Assembly: GCA_947579665.1 (NCBI GenBank) | Contig: OX388345.1 | Location: forward strand, 58,767,454 to 58,831,453 | DNA from: Sympetrum striolatum | Lineage: Eukaryota; Arthropoda; Insecta; Odonata; Libellulidae | Length of the DNA stretch: 64,000 bases | Direction: 5' to 3' | Shown here: positions 12,042 to 22,430 of the stretch, piece after piece | Position numbering within the stretch: position 1 is the first letter of the stretch | Layout: each line of letters starts with the position of its first letter | Program-made: the position numbers and the translations under genes | Notes under the pieces: generated by a model | Seen by the model: the letters and a program-made list of their open reading frames with translations, nothing else | What the model was told of the DNA's origin: nothing | Databases searched by the model: none

Positions 12042-13864
12042 CAGGGATGGATCCAGGGGGTAGTCCTGGGGGTCTGGAGCCCCCCCGAAATATCAGACTC
12101 CCTCAAACCTCAATACCCGTACAGCACACGGTCCTTCAACCATAGGAGACGGTTTTGATTGAACGGCCTGATTTTCAAGACAGTGGATTGTCTATATTCA
12201 AATGTCGTCATTTGATTCATATACTGTCAATAAGTCATTTTGATATTTTATAATATTTTATTGTGTGTTATTAAAATCTAATAAAAAAAAATTCTGATAA
12301 ATTATGATCACAATCGACAGTTACTTTTATTAAACTTTTTATTCTTGTGGCTATTTTTCGAAATGAAACTCAAATAATGCAAATAAACACAAAATTTAAT
12401 AAGCAATCACTAGCAAAAAAATTTTGTCTTGTCGAAAGAGTTTGTCTAACATAATTCTAACGTCATGTTTTGTGAAAGCAGAAATATCTTTTATTTTTTA
12501 ATTTTCGATCGGACCCCCCCCAAAATTTTTTCTACAGGGTGCGGCAGAACCGACTAAGCAGTTTCGAGTGTTAAATGCTCGGGCGGTGGTGGGGGGAGGA
12601 AGTTGTACGTGGTCTCCCTTTGTTCCATCGGGGATCCCATTTCAGTAACCAACATGGTTTGGACCGGAGCACATCGAAGCTTTGCCGTGCGTGGGTATTT
12701 TGAAAACAACCGATCTGTGATCGCGACGCAAAGAGCTTTTCGAAGACGGTTCAACATTCCATGCAACAATTCCGTTCCTAATGCAAACACAATTCAGTCC
12801 TGGGTTCGGCAGTTGGAGGAAACCGCCAGCACACTATGAAGAGATACTCATACACCGACGCAGATCCATCAGAACACCAGAAAACGTGAGGCTGGTGAGA
12901 GCAGCGATTGAGCAGTCGCTAAGACGTGCTGCTCGAAGACATTCTGTTGCCTTGGGGATATCAGACCGCAGTTTGAGGAGGATTCTGGATTTTGATTTAA
13001 ATTTCAATCCCTTCAAAAGAATGATGGCTCGAGAATTGAGCCCAGCAGATTACGCCAACCGTCGAAATCTGTGTGAGCTAATGCTTGCACAGATCCCTCC
13101 GGAGGCAGCTTTCTTCAGTAGCGACGAGGCGCATTTTCACCTCATTGGGATTGTGAATAAACAAAACTTTTGCTACTGGGCTGAAAATAACCCCCGAATT
13201 ATCCACAAAAGACCGCTACATTCACCTAAACAGTGTGGTGTGCCGTATCACAATTTGGGGTGATTCTTAGAGGAGGAAGGCGTGACCGTGACCTTGAATC
13301 CCGGACGTTATGTGTCCAAGTTTGAGAATTTTCTGCAGCCCAGAATGGAGGAGATTGTTGAAGAAGAGGGATTAGGGGACTTGTGGTTCCAACAAGATGG
13401 GGCTACAGCTCACACAGCCCGAAATTCACTCAATGTTTTGAGAGAAATGTTTCCTGGGCGTCTGGTCTCTTTGAGGGGTGATGTGGGGTGGCCGGCGCGG
13501 TCACCAGATTTAAGCATATGCAATTTCTTTCTTTGGGGATATCTGAAGGAAAAAGTGTTTAAACGTTGCCCTCGCACCCTACCAGCTAAGGGAGCGGATT
13601 ATTGAAGAAGTGAACACTATACCCCTCGATATGTGTGAACGAGCTTTTCAAAACTTCAGAGATCGTCTTCAAAAGTGTATCTAACTAAGTAAGCTAACGA
13701 CCGCCATCTTGAGGACATAATTTTCAAAAGTGAATAAATATATGAATGGTATGAACAACTTTTTTCGAAAATGAAAACTTTTTTCTTTATATACCCAGAT
13801 TTCTTTTTTATAACTCCTCATAACTGCTTAATTGGTTCTGCCGCACCCTGTAGATCCATCCCTG
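12042..13864. mobile_element. non-autonomous hAT element, host of a nested mariner
   Basis: It starts CAGGGATGGATCC and ends GATCCATCCCTG, and is flanked on both sides by the 8-bp duplication CTTCTAAC (12034..12041 and 13865..13872). Just inside the left end, a run rich in G and C (CTGGGGGTCTGGAGCCCCC) matches the element at 21832..22071 in inverted orientation, so the two belong to one family. Most of its length is the mariner inserted at 12535..13850; without it the element is about 0.5 kb and non-coding. Confidence 0.8.
12535..13850 (+). mobile_element. Tc1/mariner-superfamily transposon, broken transposase
   Basis: Terminal repeats CAGGGTGCGGCAGAACC and its complement are flanked by TA on both sides (12533..12534, 13851..13852). 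The transposase is split over at least three frames between about 12640 and 13683: an N-terminal helix-turn-helix (AFRRRFNIP, then NTIQSWVRQLEE), the first catalytic Asp in FFSSDEAHFH (about 13120), the second in FQQDGATAHTAR (about 13395), and the last motif in WPARSPDLSICNFFLWG (about 13490). The position that is normally Asp in the motif CDFF is Asn here, 41 residues after the second Asp. A stop interrupts the frame at 13261. The copy is inactive. Confidence 0.85.
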
Positions 13865-13872
13865 CTTCTAAC

Positions 13873-14209
13873 CCTTGAGTAAAACCAGGGAACAATGTAC
13901 ATGGTATGGCTATTCTGATACAAATCAGTTAATGAAACAGTGAGTAGAAATAAATACACAATACACTTTAAATGACAGCAAATCAGATATTAACAAAACA
14001 CAGCAATCATAAATTTAAAATCCTAGATATTTCTTTTTTAACTCTAATTAGTATTACAATAAACCTTTTAAAGTGAAATTATATTAATTTTTATCTCAGT
14101 CCATGATGCAAAATATGTATTAGCAAAGTTATAATTCTAAATTGAATAAACTTTACAGGATCAATAGTAATCGACTTGGATGATAAATCTCTTATATCTG
14201 ATACTATAG
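13873..14209. other. end of LRR gene 1 intron 1
   Basis: AT-rich sequence ending in the acceptor ATACTATAG immediately before exon 2. The same acceptor sequence ends intron 1 of LRR gene 2. Confidence 0.5.
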
Positions 14210-14452
14210 GAACTCTACTTGTCCTACAACAATATAACAGAAATCCCAATGGATATCAGAAATATGATGCCAAATTTAAGAATTTTAGATCTGAGATACA
14301 ACAAGATAAAGCATCTGTCTTATCATGAACTACTCTTCACTTCATCATACATCTTCCACAATGGAACAGTAATTCCCTATGGAAGATGTGAGACTTTGAC
14401 TGTGGATCTTCGACACAATTTAATCCATAAAGTGGATCTTCAGCAAAAAATG
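14210..14452 (+). CDS. LRR gene 1, exon 2: LRR repeats
   Basis: An 81-codon exon, phase 0 at both ends: acceptor ...ACTATAG|GAACTC and donor ATG|GTGAGT. It encodes two to three further LRRs (ELYLSYNNITEIP, LRILDLRYNKIKHLS) and a stretch VDLRHNLIHKVDL, which in Toll-type proteins leads into the C-terminal cap. There are 9 differences in 81 residues from exon 2 of LRR gene 2. There is no native ATG at its start, as expected for an internal exon. Confidence 0.85.
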
Positions 14453-15179
14453 GTGAGTTGAGTTCTTAGCAAACTACTATAAATATCTACATGCTGATTG
14501 ATAATGGTCGACAATATCTTGAAAAACTTATCACCATTTGTTGAGAATGTATCTATATAACACATAATCGTCAATGAGTATATATGTATATGTTTATTTA
14601 TTTACATATTTTTTATCTGCTGTCAGTAACCCTCTGTAAGAAATGCATCAAAGCAATTTTTGTAAATTTATTAGATACAATTCTCAATGAGATAAAGATT
14701 TTATGCTTGTAAATTTTAAGTATTAGTAAGCCATAATTTTATACATAATTAGTAAATACCAATGAAAGAAACTTGTGTAATAGTTAAGCAGAGGCAGGAA
14801 GTTGATGTGGTAGCTGAAAGAAACCATTCTAGCATCTTCATCTTTTGCTGTAAATATTCCTTAAGCTATCGTACATTTATGGATACTGTAGTTTTTCTTC
14901 CGATAAATAGAGCTGTGGAAGAGGTGTTGCTTTATTTTTTGGGTCGACTTATATGCTCAACATAGGCTAAACCAGAAATTCACCTCAAAATTTTAGGGGT
15001 CGACTTATACGCCGGCATATACGGTACTTATGCCAGAAGATATGCTTATGCTACTACAAACATTCATCCCCTTTGTATTGCAACTTACCCAGGTTTTACC
15101 TTACTCATTTCTCTTGCCCCTATCATTGCAGCATATTAATCATTCATCTCAGTTACACCTACTACTGTATCACAACATG
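14453..15179. other. intron 2, left part
   Basis: Non-coding AT-rich intron. At about 14935..15030 two direct copies of GGGTCGACTTATAYGC occur, probably a MITE relic whose ends I could not define. Confidence 0.35.
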
Positions 15180-15725
15180 CATGGCCGGTAAATTGATCAG
15201 GGGGGAATTCGTAAGCGGGGAATTCATATGCGGGGAATTCATACGCAGGGAATTGATCTCCCGACAGATTGGTATGAGGGGAATTTATCCACCATGCTAA
15301 TACTGTACTACTGCTATTCAGTCATATGTTAATCTACACACCATGATTATTGGTTAATGTTATAGACAAACGGAATGTAACATTTTAGTGGTAGTTATGA
15401 TCCTTTTTATATAAAAATACAATAAACAAAGGCAAAAATATTCTTTATATTTCAAAGTCTGAGAGAATGAATGAGTGGTTTACTCCATGATTGTGTTGTT
15501 GTGTAAGGATAAACAGCACTTTATGATTCATGGGTTTTGGTTGGGTTGGGTTGTATTGCCACTATAAATATTGCATTCCATTTATTTATAACATTAACCA
15601 ATAATCAGGGCATGTAGATTAACATACGACTGAATAACAGTAGTACAACATCAGTGCGGGAAATCAATTCCCCGCATACGAGTTCCCCATGTACGAATTC
15701 CCCCTGGACCAATTCACCGGGCGCC
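15180..15725. mobile_element. fold-back (long-TIR) element with 9-bp target duplication
   Basis: Inverted arms of roughly 140-190 bp (about 15180..15365 and 15585..15725) flank a spacer of about 220 bp. The outer part of each arm is built from short direct subrepeats of the form GGGGAATTCRTAYGC. Exact 9-bp duplications CACAACATG sit at 15171..15179 and 15726..15734. Termini are CATGGCCGGTAAATTG and, reversed, GGCGCCCGGTGAATTG. The 9-bp duplication and long arms fit Mutator-like (MULE) elements; no transposase is present. It lies in intron 2 of LRR gene 1. Confidence 0.75.
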
Positions 15726-16462
15726 CACAACATGATCAATGCTTTAAAAAGAATTTTTAGTTTCACTATTTCATTGGAATATTGTAACATTTAAGATTTG
15801 CTCAACAAACCTAAAGAAATTCAAGATATGTTAAAAAGTTCCTAAACTTATTTTTTCCTGCTAAACTGCTGAGCGGGAGATATGTAAACTTCTGGTGGTA
15901 GAGCCATACATTGTGGGTTCAGCTGTGCAAGTCTGTGCCTGTTGGTGCAGGCATTTAAGTGCTATGACTATGTAAGTTGACATGTGTGTATACGCTGCGT
16001 CGGTCAGTTCGAGAATGTTGCAGTTTAAGCAGTGTTCTAGTATTACGTTCTTTGTTTTGCTGTTCCCTCACCTATGATCAGGCTGCTCAGAAGGGTACAG
16101 CCAGTGATATTGTTATCAGACACCAGCATCCTCTCCTCCTACTGCTCAGTGCTAAGGTACTTGGAGACCAAGTGCTGGCAGACGTAGTGCATCCACAAAT
16201 CGTAATGCAAAATTGCATAACAGCTTCCAACAGAGATATCAGCTAACCCAGCTACATTCACAACAGTTTGGGAACAATCTGCAAAAATAATGTCTCTTAC
16301 TTGAGCAATGATTTCCATCATTAAATGGGAAAAAATAAGATTGGAAACTGTATGAATGTACAAATCTATTGGAAACATAACAACTGAACCTCTTTAAAAG
16401 ATTTTGTTAAAAATCCATCAAAACTTGTAAAACTTCTTTTTCATGAAAACATTTTATTACAG
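15726..16462. other. intron 2, right part
   Basis: An 89-codon ORF at 15977..16246 has no recognisable domain and is probably chance. The intron ends with TTTTATTACAG before exon 3. Confidence 0.4.
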
Positions 16463-16674
16463 TTGATTAAAAATGTTACACAGAAATGTGAGAAGCATAG
16501 ATACAGTCATGCCACTATCCTCCTTGATGACAACCCAATTCTTTGTGACTGTGATATATTCTCACTATTACGACTGATTGAAGGTGATGTTATTCTGGCA
16601 TCAGAATTGTGGAGGGAAAACAAGAAGGATTGGGTCCTTCAAGCAAAAATTGTGCCAGGAAATCTTAGTTGTAG
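16463..16674 (+). CDS. LRR gene 1, exon 3: LRR C-terminal cap
   Basis: A 212-nt exon (70 codons plus 2 nt) between TTACAG and a strong GTATGT donor (AGTTGTAG|GTATGT). It encodes HATILLDDNPILCDCDIF, the NP..CDC signature that opens an LRRCT cap, and runs to PGNLSC, the third cap cysteine. The frame stays open past the donor to a stop ending at 16819 (LSKQTTHYEDFNNCTCQ), so intron retention would give a different tail. Splicing to exon 4 restores the typical CS.P..VKGK continuation of LRRCT caps, and I take that as the main form. Confidence 0.85.
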
Positions 16675-17608
16675 GTATGTAAAAAATTTCAATGAATTGC
16701 AAAATCTAAAAACATTTATAATGTTGTTATCAAAACAGACTACTCATTATGAGGACTTCAACAATTGCACATGCCAATTCCGAATTTGCTACAACCATAT
16801 TTTCTTTGAATTCAAATAATTTCTAATAATATTAAACCTGACTAGGAAATTCATTTCTTCATTAGGTTACTTCATTTCACATACAAACGCCTTAATTGAT
16901 AAAAACAAAGTGCTATGAAAGAATTACAACAGCATTCAAATATACAGTCTAAGTTGTCCAGACAACAGTTTTGTAAGATCAATTAATATGGAATGCTGAA
17001 GGAATCATTTATATAAAGTAACTAGTGTGGATATTCACATTGTATTAAATTTCAGTTTTCTTTTAAAATAATACACATTTACTTTGTTTACTAAGGGAGA
17101 AGGAAGATATATTATGTCTGTGTTAACAAGGATGTCTAAGAATGATGCTCCTGCTTTTGGGAGAACAGAGCAAGAATTTTATATTATAAATTTGCTACTG
17201 GAAGAGTTCTTAGAAATACCTACCAAAGTCATTTTTCAGCTACTTTCGGTATGCTGGTAGGGGATTAACAATGAGACTCTGTGCATTAAGTTATTCAGAG
17301 AAACCCTCTTTAATTGTTACTGATTTTTTTTCTGCAAAATTCCTAGCATTTTCCTAGGTGATATGGATAATCAGTATTTCACTTGAATGATCTCCTCGTT
17401 CATTATAGTAATTTAAATCTAATTTGTAATTCTTTGGTGATTTTTAAGAGGAGAGTTAGAAAAACAATGTGGGAGGATTACAATTGAATTCAAATTATGA
17501 GCATAAATATATCTCTTGCATAAAGAATGGAACTTGGGAAAAAACGGGATCAGGTATTTTTATATGATATAAATACAATTTTATTTTAAATTTATCATTT
17601 AATTTTAG

Positions 17609-17714
17609 TATGCCCAAATCTGTGAAAGGAAAGAAGATTGTAGAAACAGAAACCTGGATGCATCATCTACTACCTGCGTTAGGATTCTGCTATACAATGG
17701 GATATTTGCATTAA
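17609..17714 (+). CDS. LRR gene 1, exon 4: cap end and 34-residue tail
   Basis: The terminal exon, too short to be seen as an ORF. After acceptor AATTTTAG the first base completes the split codon (AG|T, Ser), then come 34 codons: MPKSVKGKKIVETETW, then HHLLPALGFCYTMGYLH, and stop TAA at 17712..17714. VKGKKI after the third Cys is what LRRCT caps show, and the Cys in GFCY can be the fourth. Two other copies (24152..24047 and 59203..59098, minus strand) keep the same exon length and stop. GATAAA lies at 17721..17726, where the other copies have AATAAA. Confidence 0.8.
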
Positions 17715-18935
17715 AAGCACGATAAATTTATGATAGTCATATAAACATATATATGTGTGTTTTGATTTATGTGACTTTCTAAAGAAGAAATATTTCTTCA
17801 TTGGATTATTTTCACTTGTTAGTGTTCTGTTCTACAAGGTTAACTAATTTCTGAGTTGTTTATGCTTGGTACAATGAGTACAATCACTTCCTGAATGAAA
17901 CTTTTACATACTATATCAGATAAAATACTTTAATCTCATCATATCCTTGTTAACCCCATTAAGGTAGAGTCTAAAGTTTTTGTTCATGTTTTAATTTAGT
18001 TGACAACTGGGTATTCCAATTGTAGACTGATACTTGCCATTGGAATCCTTGATGCACATTTCAACAAGTGACTGAAGAGAACTAAAGATTTTTTATATCC
18101 AAATGATGGATTAAGTTATTCATGGACAATTATAATAAAATAAGTTTGGGAAAACAATTAGCAAAATCAGCATTTTGCTTCAAGAAGAAAATTATGTTTA
18201 TTTCTTAGTTTTTACATGTAATATAATTGACAAATTAGTATATCTAATATGCAGTAGTTAGGGATAAGTAAATTCAGAGAGAAATTATTTATTGAAGGCT
18301 TTTATTTTTATCAGAAGTGCATTTTCAAGAATGGAAGGATAATAATTTAAGGATAAATGATAACAAAGAATCATTTGTCTCTCTTGCTTATTTCATTGCA
18401 TTCATATTGCAAAAAGTTATGTAATTGGTGATTTTTGTTAATAATCAAACACAATAATCCTATTTATATTCTGTTTAGTGAACACAGTATTTGTATTACA
18501 TAATTGGTTTCACTCTTATTAGCATACTATTGATGCACTGTAATGTAAAACAATTAATTTAGTTGAAGCAGAGGATTAGAGACCCAATAATTATACTCTA
18601 ATAACAGATGAGCAAGCTGTATTACAAAATACTTGGTCCAAACAAATTTAACAATAAAATCAATAAAAGTGAGGTAGTTCAATTGGAGTTATAAATTACA
18701 ATAATTCTCAATATGGTAGAATAAATACAATAATCAATAAGATGCATGAGAAACTAAATTTACAGTACTTTAAAGTCAAAGTTTCACATCCTATGATCAA
18801 ATTTGGTAAACATTTCACTACCTATCATCTTTAAAGTCTACTATAAACCTGGAATAGGAAAGGAATATTCATAAGGTGGGAATATCAAAAGGACATTTTA
18901 AAACTAATTCTTCTTCAAGACAAGCATGGAAATAT
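17715..18935. other. 3' flank of LRR gene 1
   Basis: AT-rich, no ORF. Parts are homologous to the 3' flanks of the other two LRR copies: GGTACAATGAGTACAATCAC near 17870 matches the minus-strand sequence near 23860. The ancestral duplication unit therefore extended past the gene end. Confidence 0.5.
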
Positions 18936-19078
18936 AGCACTCATTATAACGATACTTCAGAAATGACCACTTGTTATAATGGATGTAACTCCCTATCCTT
19001 TCTGCAATGAAATGGACAACAGCGAATAAATCACTCGCTGTCACACACAACTCTCGTTATATGCTGTAAAATTACATT
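18936..19078 (-). mobile_element. relic of the pogo-like element found at 29339..30893
   Basis: Read on the minus strand, this block follows the first ~140 bp of the element at 29339: AACTCTCGTTATA reversed, CGAATAAATCACTCGCTGT, then GGTCATTTCTGAAGTATCG and ATTATAACG motifs in the same order. It is considerably diverged and the other end is not recognisable. Confidence 0.55.
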
Positions 19079-19220
19079 GTTAAAGAAAATTATTAAATAA
19101 TTATTTAATTTAATATTGTTTATATTTTATTTATAATATTTATATAATATTTTATTATTATTATGAATTTATTTATAATTTTTTAAAATATAATAAATAT
19201 AAAATATTAAAAATAAACTT
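19079..19220. repeat. AT-only low-complexity tract
   Basis: About 140 bp made almost wholly of A and T (TATTTATAATATTTATATAA and similar), partly palindromic. Confidence 0.6.
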
Positions 19221-19820
19221 TTAAATGACCAACCTATTATGAATACATCCTTCTCCAATTGGATCATATCTTCAATTTTATCAATTTGCTCTGATTAAAA
19301 AGCTTTGCTGTCATAGGAATATTTAGGAAATAGTAAGCAAAAAAAAAGGATAAAAGAATTTTTCATGCAATACTGAGAATTGTAAACCTTTTTACTATGG
19401 TACCAGTCCTTTGGTGGCCTTAATGCCCACTCAAGAAGAAATACCAGCAGGCTTACTTTTTGCTGTATTATGACATGATTCAGAAGATAAGCATGAGCAA
19501 AAGATTCAAGTTAAACATTTGATTGAGTTTCATAACTACTGCATTGACAATTGGTTAGAAAGGATATTTTCAATTTCAATGCAATGTCGATCCCAATCCT
19601 CAGGGAACTTGCCGTCGTCCTTCACGAGAGGCACACCACACCCCAGACGAGAGATGCGGGAGGAGAAAAACTGATCTAGCTATCTCAGAAATTAAACTAG
19701 GTGTTGCAGAACAGTGCCAACAGTCAAATGAAAATTTTCAAAATATATTCTCTTAGTTTCAGAATTTAGTTAAAAAGAAAAGTAATACAGTGGCAAAAAA
19801 TATTGACTTGACTGGGACTC
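19221..19820. other. intergenic, nothing recognised
   Basis: Between the convergent LRR genes. No ORF or repeat that I can name. Confidence 0.35.
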
Positions 19821-20040
19821 GGGTCTCACACTTTCCTGTTAGGTATCAGGTAGCAGGCTGTCTGGTGGTAGTTGATGCCACTGTGTGGAGCGGCACTAAC
19901 TTGCTCATATAGCATCCGGTTTACAGAGGTGAGAAGGATGTGGCTTGGCAAGTGGGAGACCTGGGTTCTAGCCCCAGCCAAGTCACTATTTTTCACCTCT
20001 GAATAACTTTGATTTAAGCTGCACAGTTTCATGTGCAAAG
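19821..20040 (+). repeat. tRNA-derived SINE-like sequence
   Basis: Contains TGTGGCTTGGCAAGTGGGAG, A-box-like, followed by the B-box-like GGGTTCTAGCCCCAGCC. It is followed by an unrelated AT-rich tail. It lacks a clean cloverleaf. Confidence 0.4.
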
Positions 20041-20841
20041 TGAATTCTTAGTTTCCATGATTTTTGTAGATAATAAGGTTAAAATGAAAACAGACTCTAT
20101 CCAGAGGAAAAGTATCATTGTCTAATATAGTATGACGAACTTAATAATCAAAAATGAATTATAACCAAATGAACTGCTTGATTTCTTCATGTTTACGATA
20201 TGTAATAAATAATACATTTATGAAATTGAAATAGGAAGTGTGAAACTAGAATGGTGGGACTTTTTTGCCCCCCTAGACAGCGGGAAGTGTCTCTAAGACA
20301 CCTTCTCTTGTGCTACATATAAAGTGCATGAGGCAGTCGTATTTGAATGCCAAGTCTTTCTTCAAATGATTAGAAATTCATCCCTAAGCTTGGTTGAATT
20401 TTTGTCAGCAGGGAATGAGTTAAATCAAAAAAATTTTTAAAATATAGAAATATTTGTTGAAGTTCAAGTAATTCTGGTAGACTTGTGCCCCAATAGACAA
20501 ATAAAGAGAACAGTGAAGCCAGAAATTTATGTGTTAATCCCTTTGAAATAAAATAATTAATCACTGGAATGACTTACACAAAAAAACCCAATTGAATTTA
20601 CAATTTACATGAGCACTAATACAAAATAATCTTGCAGAAAACAATTTTACCCCTATGCCTTCCTTATTTTGGTTTCATTTCACAATATAAAGTACAGAAA
20701 TGAACTAGAAAATAGAAACAAGGATGTAATTTATTTTGCACACCCAAGTAGATCAGTATTTCCCATTTTTTTGCCCAGTAATCCAGATACAAAATAATTA
20801 CTCTGCAGAAAACCTGCTTGTAGCACAAAGATATATCTTCT

Positions 20842-22430
20842 TCATACAACAGTTTCCACAAACCCATTTCTTGCACTTCTAAAATTTGCCTGTTGCTTTA
20901 TTACTCTTGCATTTCCTTTTGAATTGACATTGGTGCTTTCGTCCAATAACATCTGAGCCATCTGGTGCATCGTCTGAGTCATCCAGGTAACTTTTGAGAC
21001 CTCTTTGAACAACATAGGTTTTACCAAGTTGTTCTGCGAGTCGTTGCAAGAACCTATGCCTGGATATTCAACGACCTGTAGTCTGCTTTTAAGTAACCAT
21101 GCATTGATTCCTGCAAGGTCAAGTTTTTTGTAAAAATAATGTATTGGACAATGCTGTGAGGCTGCTCTCACCATGTACCCATGCCCCATTTGGTCCACTA
21201 CGTTAATGCCAAATTTTGTGGGATTGTAGTACATCACCGTGTTTGGTTTTCCCTTACTGGTACTATCCACTGCTATATTTGGATACATTGAGCTAAAGAG
21301 AAGAACCGTTTACTTGGTTTACCTTTGTAATCAGTTATATCTTCATGTTTCAGCAACCTCAAATTATACAGGGTATCTTTGAAGGTATTTAACTCTACAG
21401 GTACCTCTTGTCCCATCTTTTTCAACCTTCCAACTAAATTAGTACCCTCTTTCTTCAGCCTCTTCAATAGTGATGTAAAAAAATTGTTGTTACATTCCTT
21501 TCTTTCCTAAAATAGGGTCCCATCATTTTCATTACTACATATTCAGAAAGACTCTGATTGGATGGCCTATCCTTCACCTTGCCAACGTTGGGAAACCCAT
21601 TCAATACATATTTGGGATTTAATCCTGCAGCTAATCAAAATTTCTGCCCATATTTATCAGGTTAATTAGGCATGAATTGTGTGAATGGGCTTCTATACTT
21701 ACTGGAAAAAAGCTGTTCATCCACCATCAAATCTGCACTAGGTTTGCAGCAAGAATGACAGTTTTCTGAGAATTTGTCCCACACGAAAGAATAAAGGGTA
21801 AATTTGTCAGTGTCCAGACTATGGGTTGAATCAGGAACGGATCTAGAGAAAAGTTTTGGGGGGGGGTCCGATCAAAAAATTTAAAAATAAAAGACATTTC
21901 GGTTTTCACAAAACGTGACGTTAGAATTGTATTAGACAAATTTGAATATTTTCGCTAGTGATTGCTTATTAAATTGTGTGTTTATTTGCGCTTCATTTTC
22001 GAAAAATAGGCACAAGTGATATTTCGGGGGGGGTCCGGACCCCCAGGACCACCCCCCTGGATCCGTCACTGGGTTGAATGTTTATCATATCTTAAAATTC
22101 TCATCAGCTCTTTGAAGTCATCATGTGACATGATCTTTGTGCTGAATGGAAGTCCCTAGTCTTTTGAGGACATTGTGTCTAAAGGAAATTTGCTGGCACC
22201 CATGACTACATGTGCATAGAGAATAAAGATTAATGCATCTAATTTATCAAGAGAGGTGGACCGATCAGATACACTCAACTTATCTTTTAGAGGAAAGAGA
22301 AATTTTTACTGTAAGAAGCTTGTACAGGGATAATCTTGAAAGACTTTTGTAAGAGCTTCTAATCTAAAACAATGAAGGTTTTAGCATCCAAAAGAAGTGG
22401 AAATATAACCCCGCGTGAAACCCTCCTAAC
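20842..22430 (-). pseudogene. decayed piggyBac transposase
   Basis: Read on minus from about 22430 to 20842 there is a recognisable piggyBac transposase with several stops and frameshifts: SHDDFKELMRILRYDK (about 22110), DKFTLYSFVWDKFSENC (about 21800), LMVDEQLF (about 21720), NPKYVLNGFPNVGK (about 21610), then MYYNPTKFGINVVDQMGHGY and YKKLDLAGINAWLL (about 21230..21080). A Cys-rich end (CKKWVCGNCCMKK) follows in another frame near 20850. A hAT MITE interrupts it at 21832..22071. The N-terminal half is repeated at 57350..56565 without that MITE. Confidence 0.85.
21832..22071. mobile_element. 240-bp hAT MITE nested in piggyBac
   Basis: Ends are CAGGAACGGATC and GATCCGTCACTG, with exact 8-bp duplications GGTTGAAT at 21824..21831 and 22072..22079. 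The duplicated segment holds the empty site (ATGGGTTGAATGTTTATC at about 57003..57020), which proves the boundaries. Same family as 12042..13864. Confidence 0.9.
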
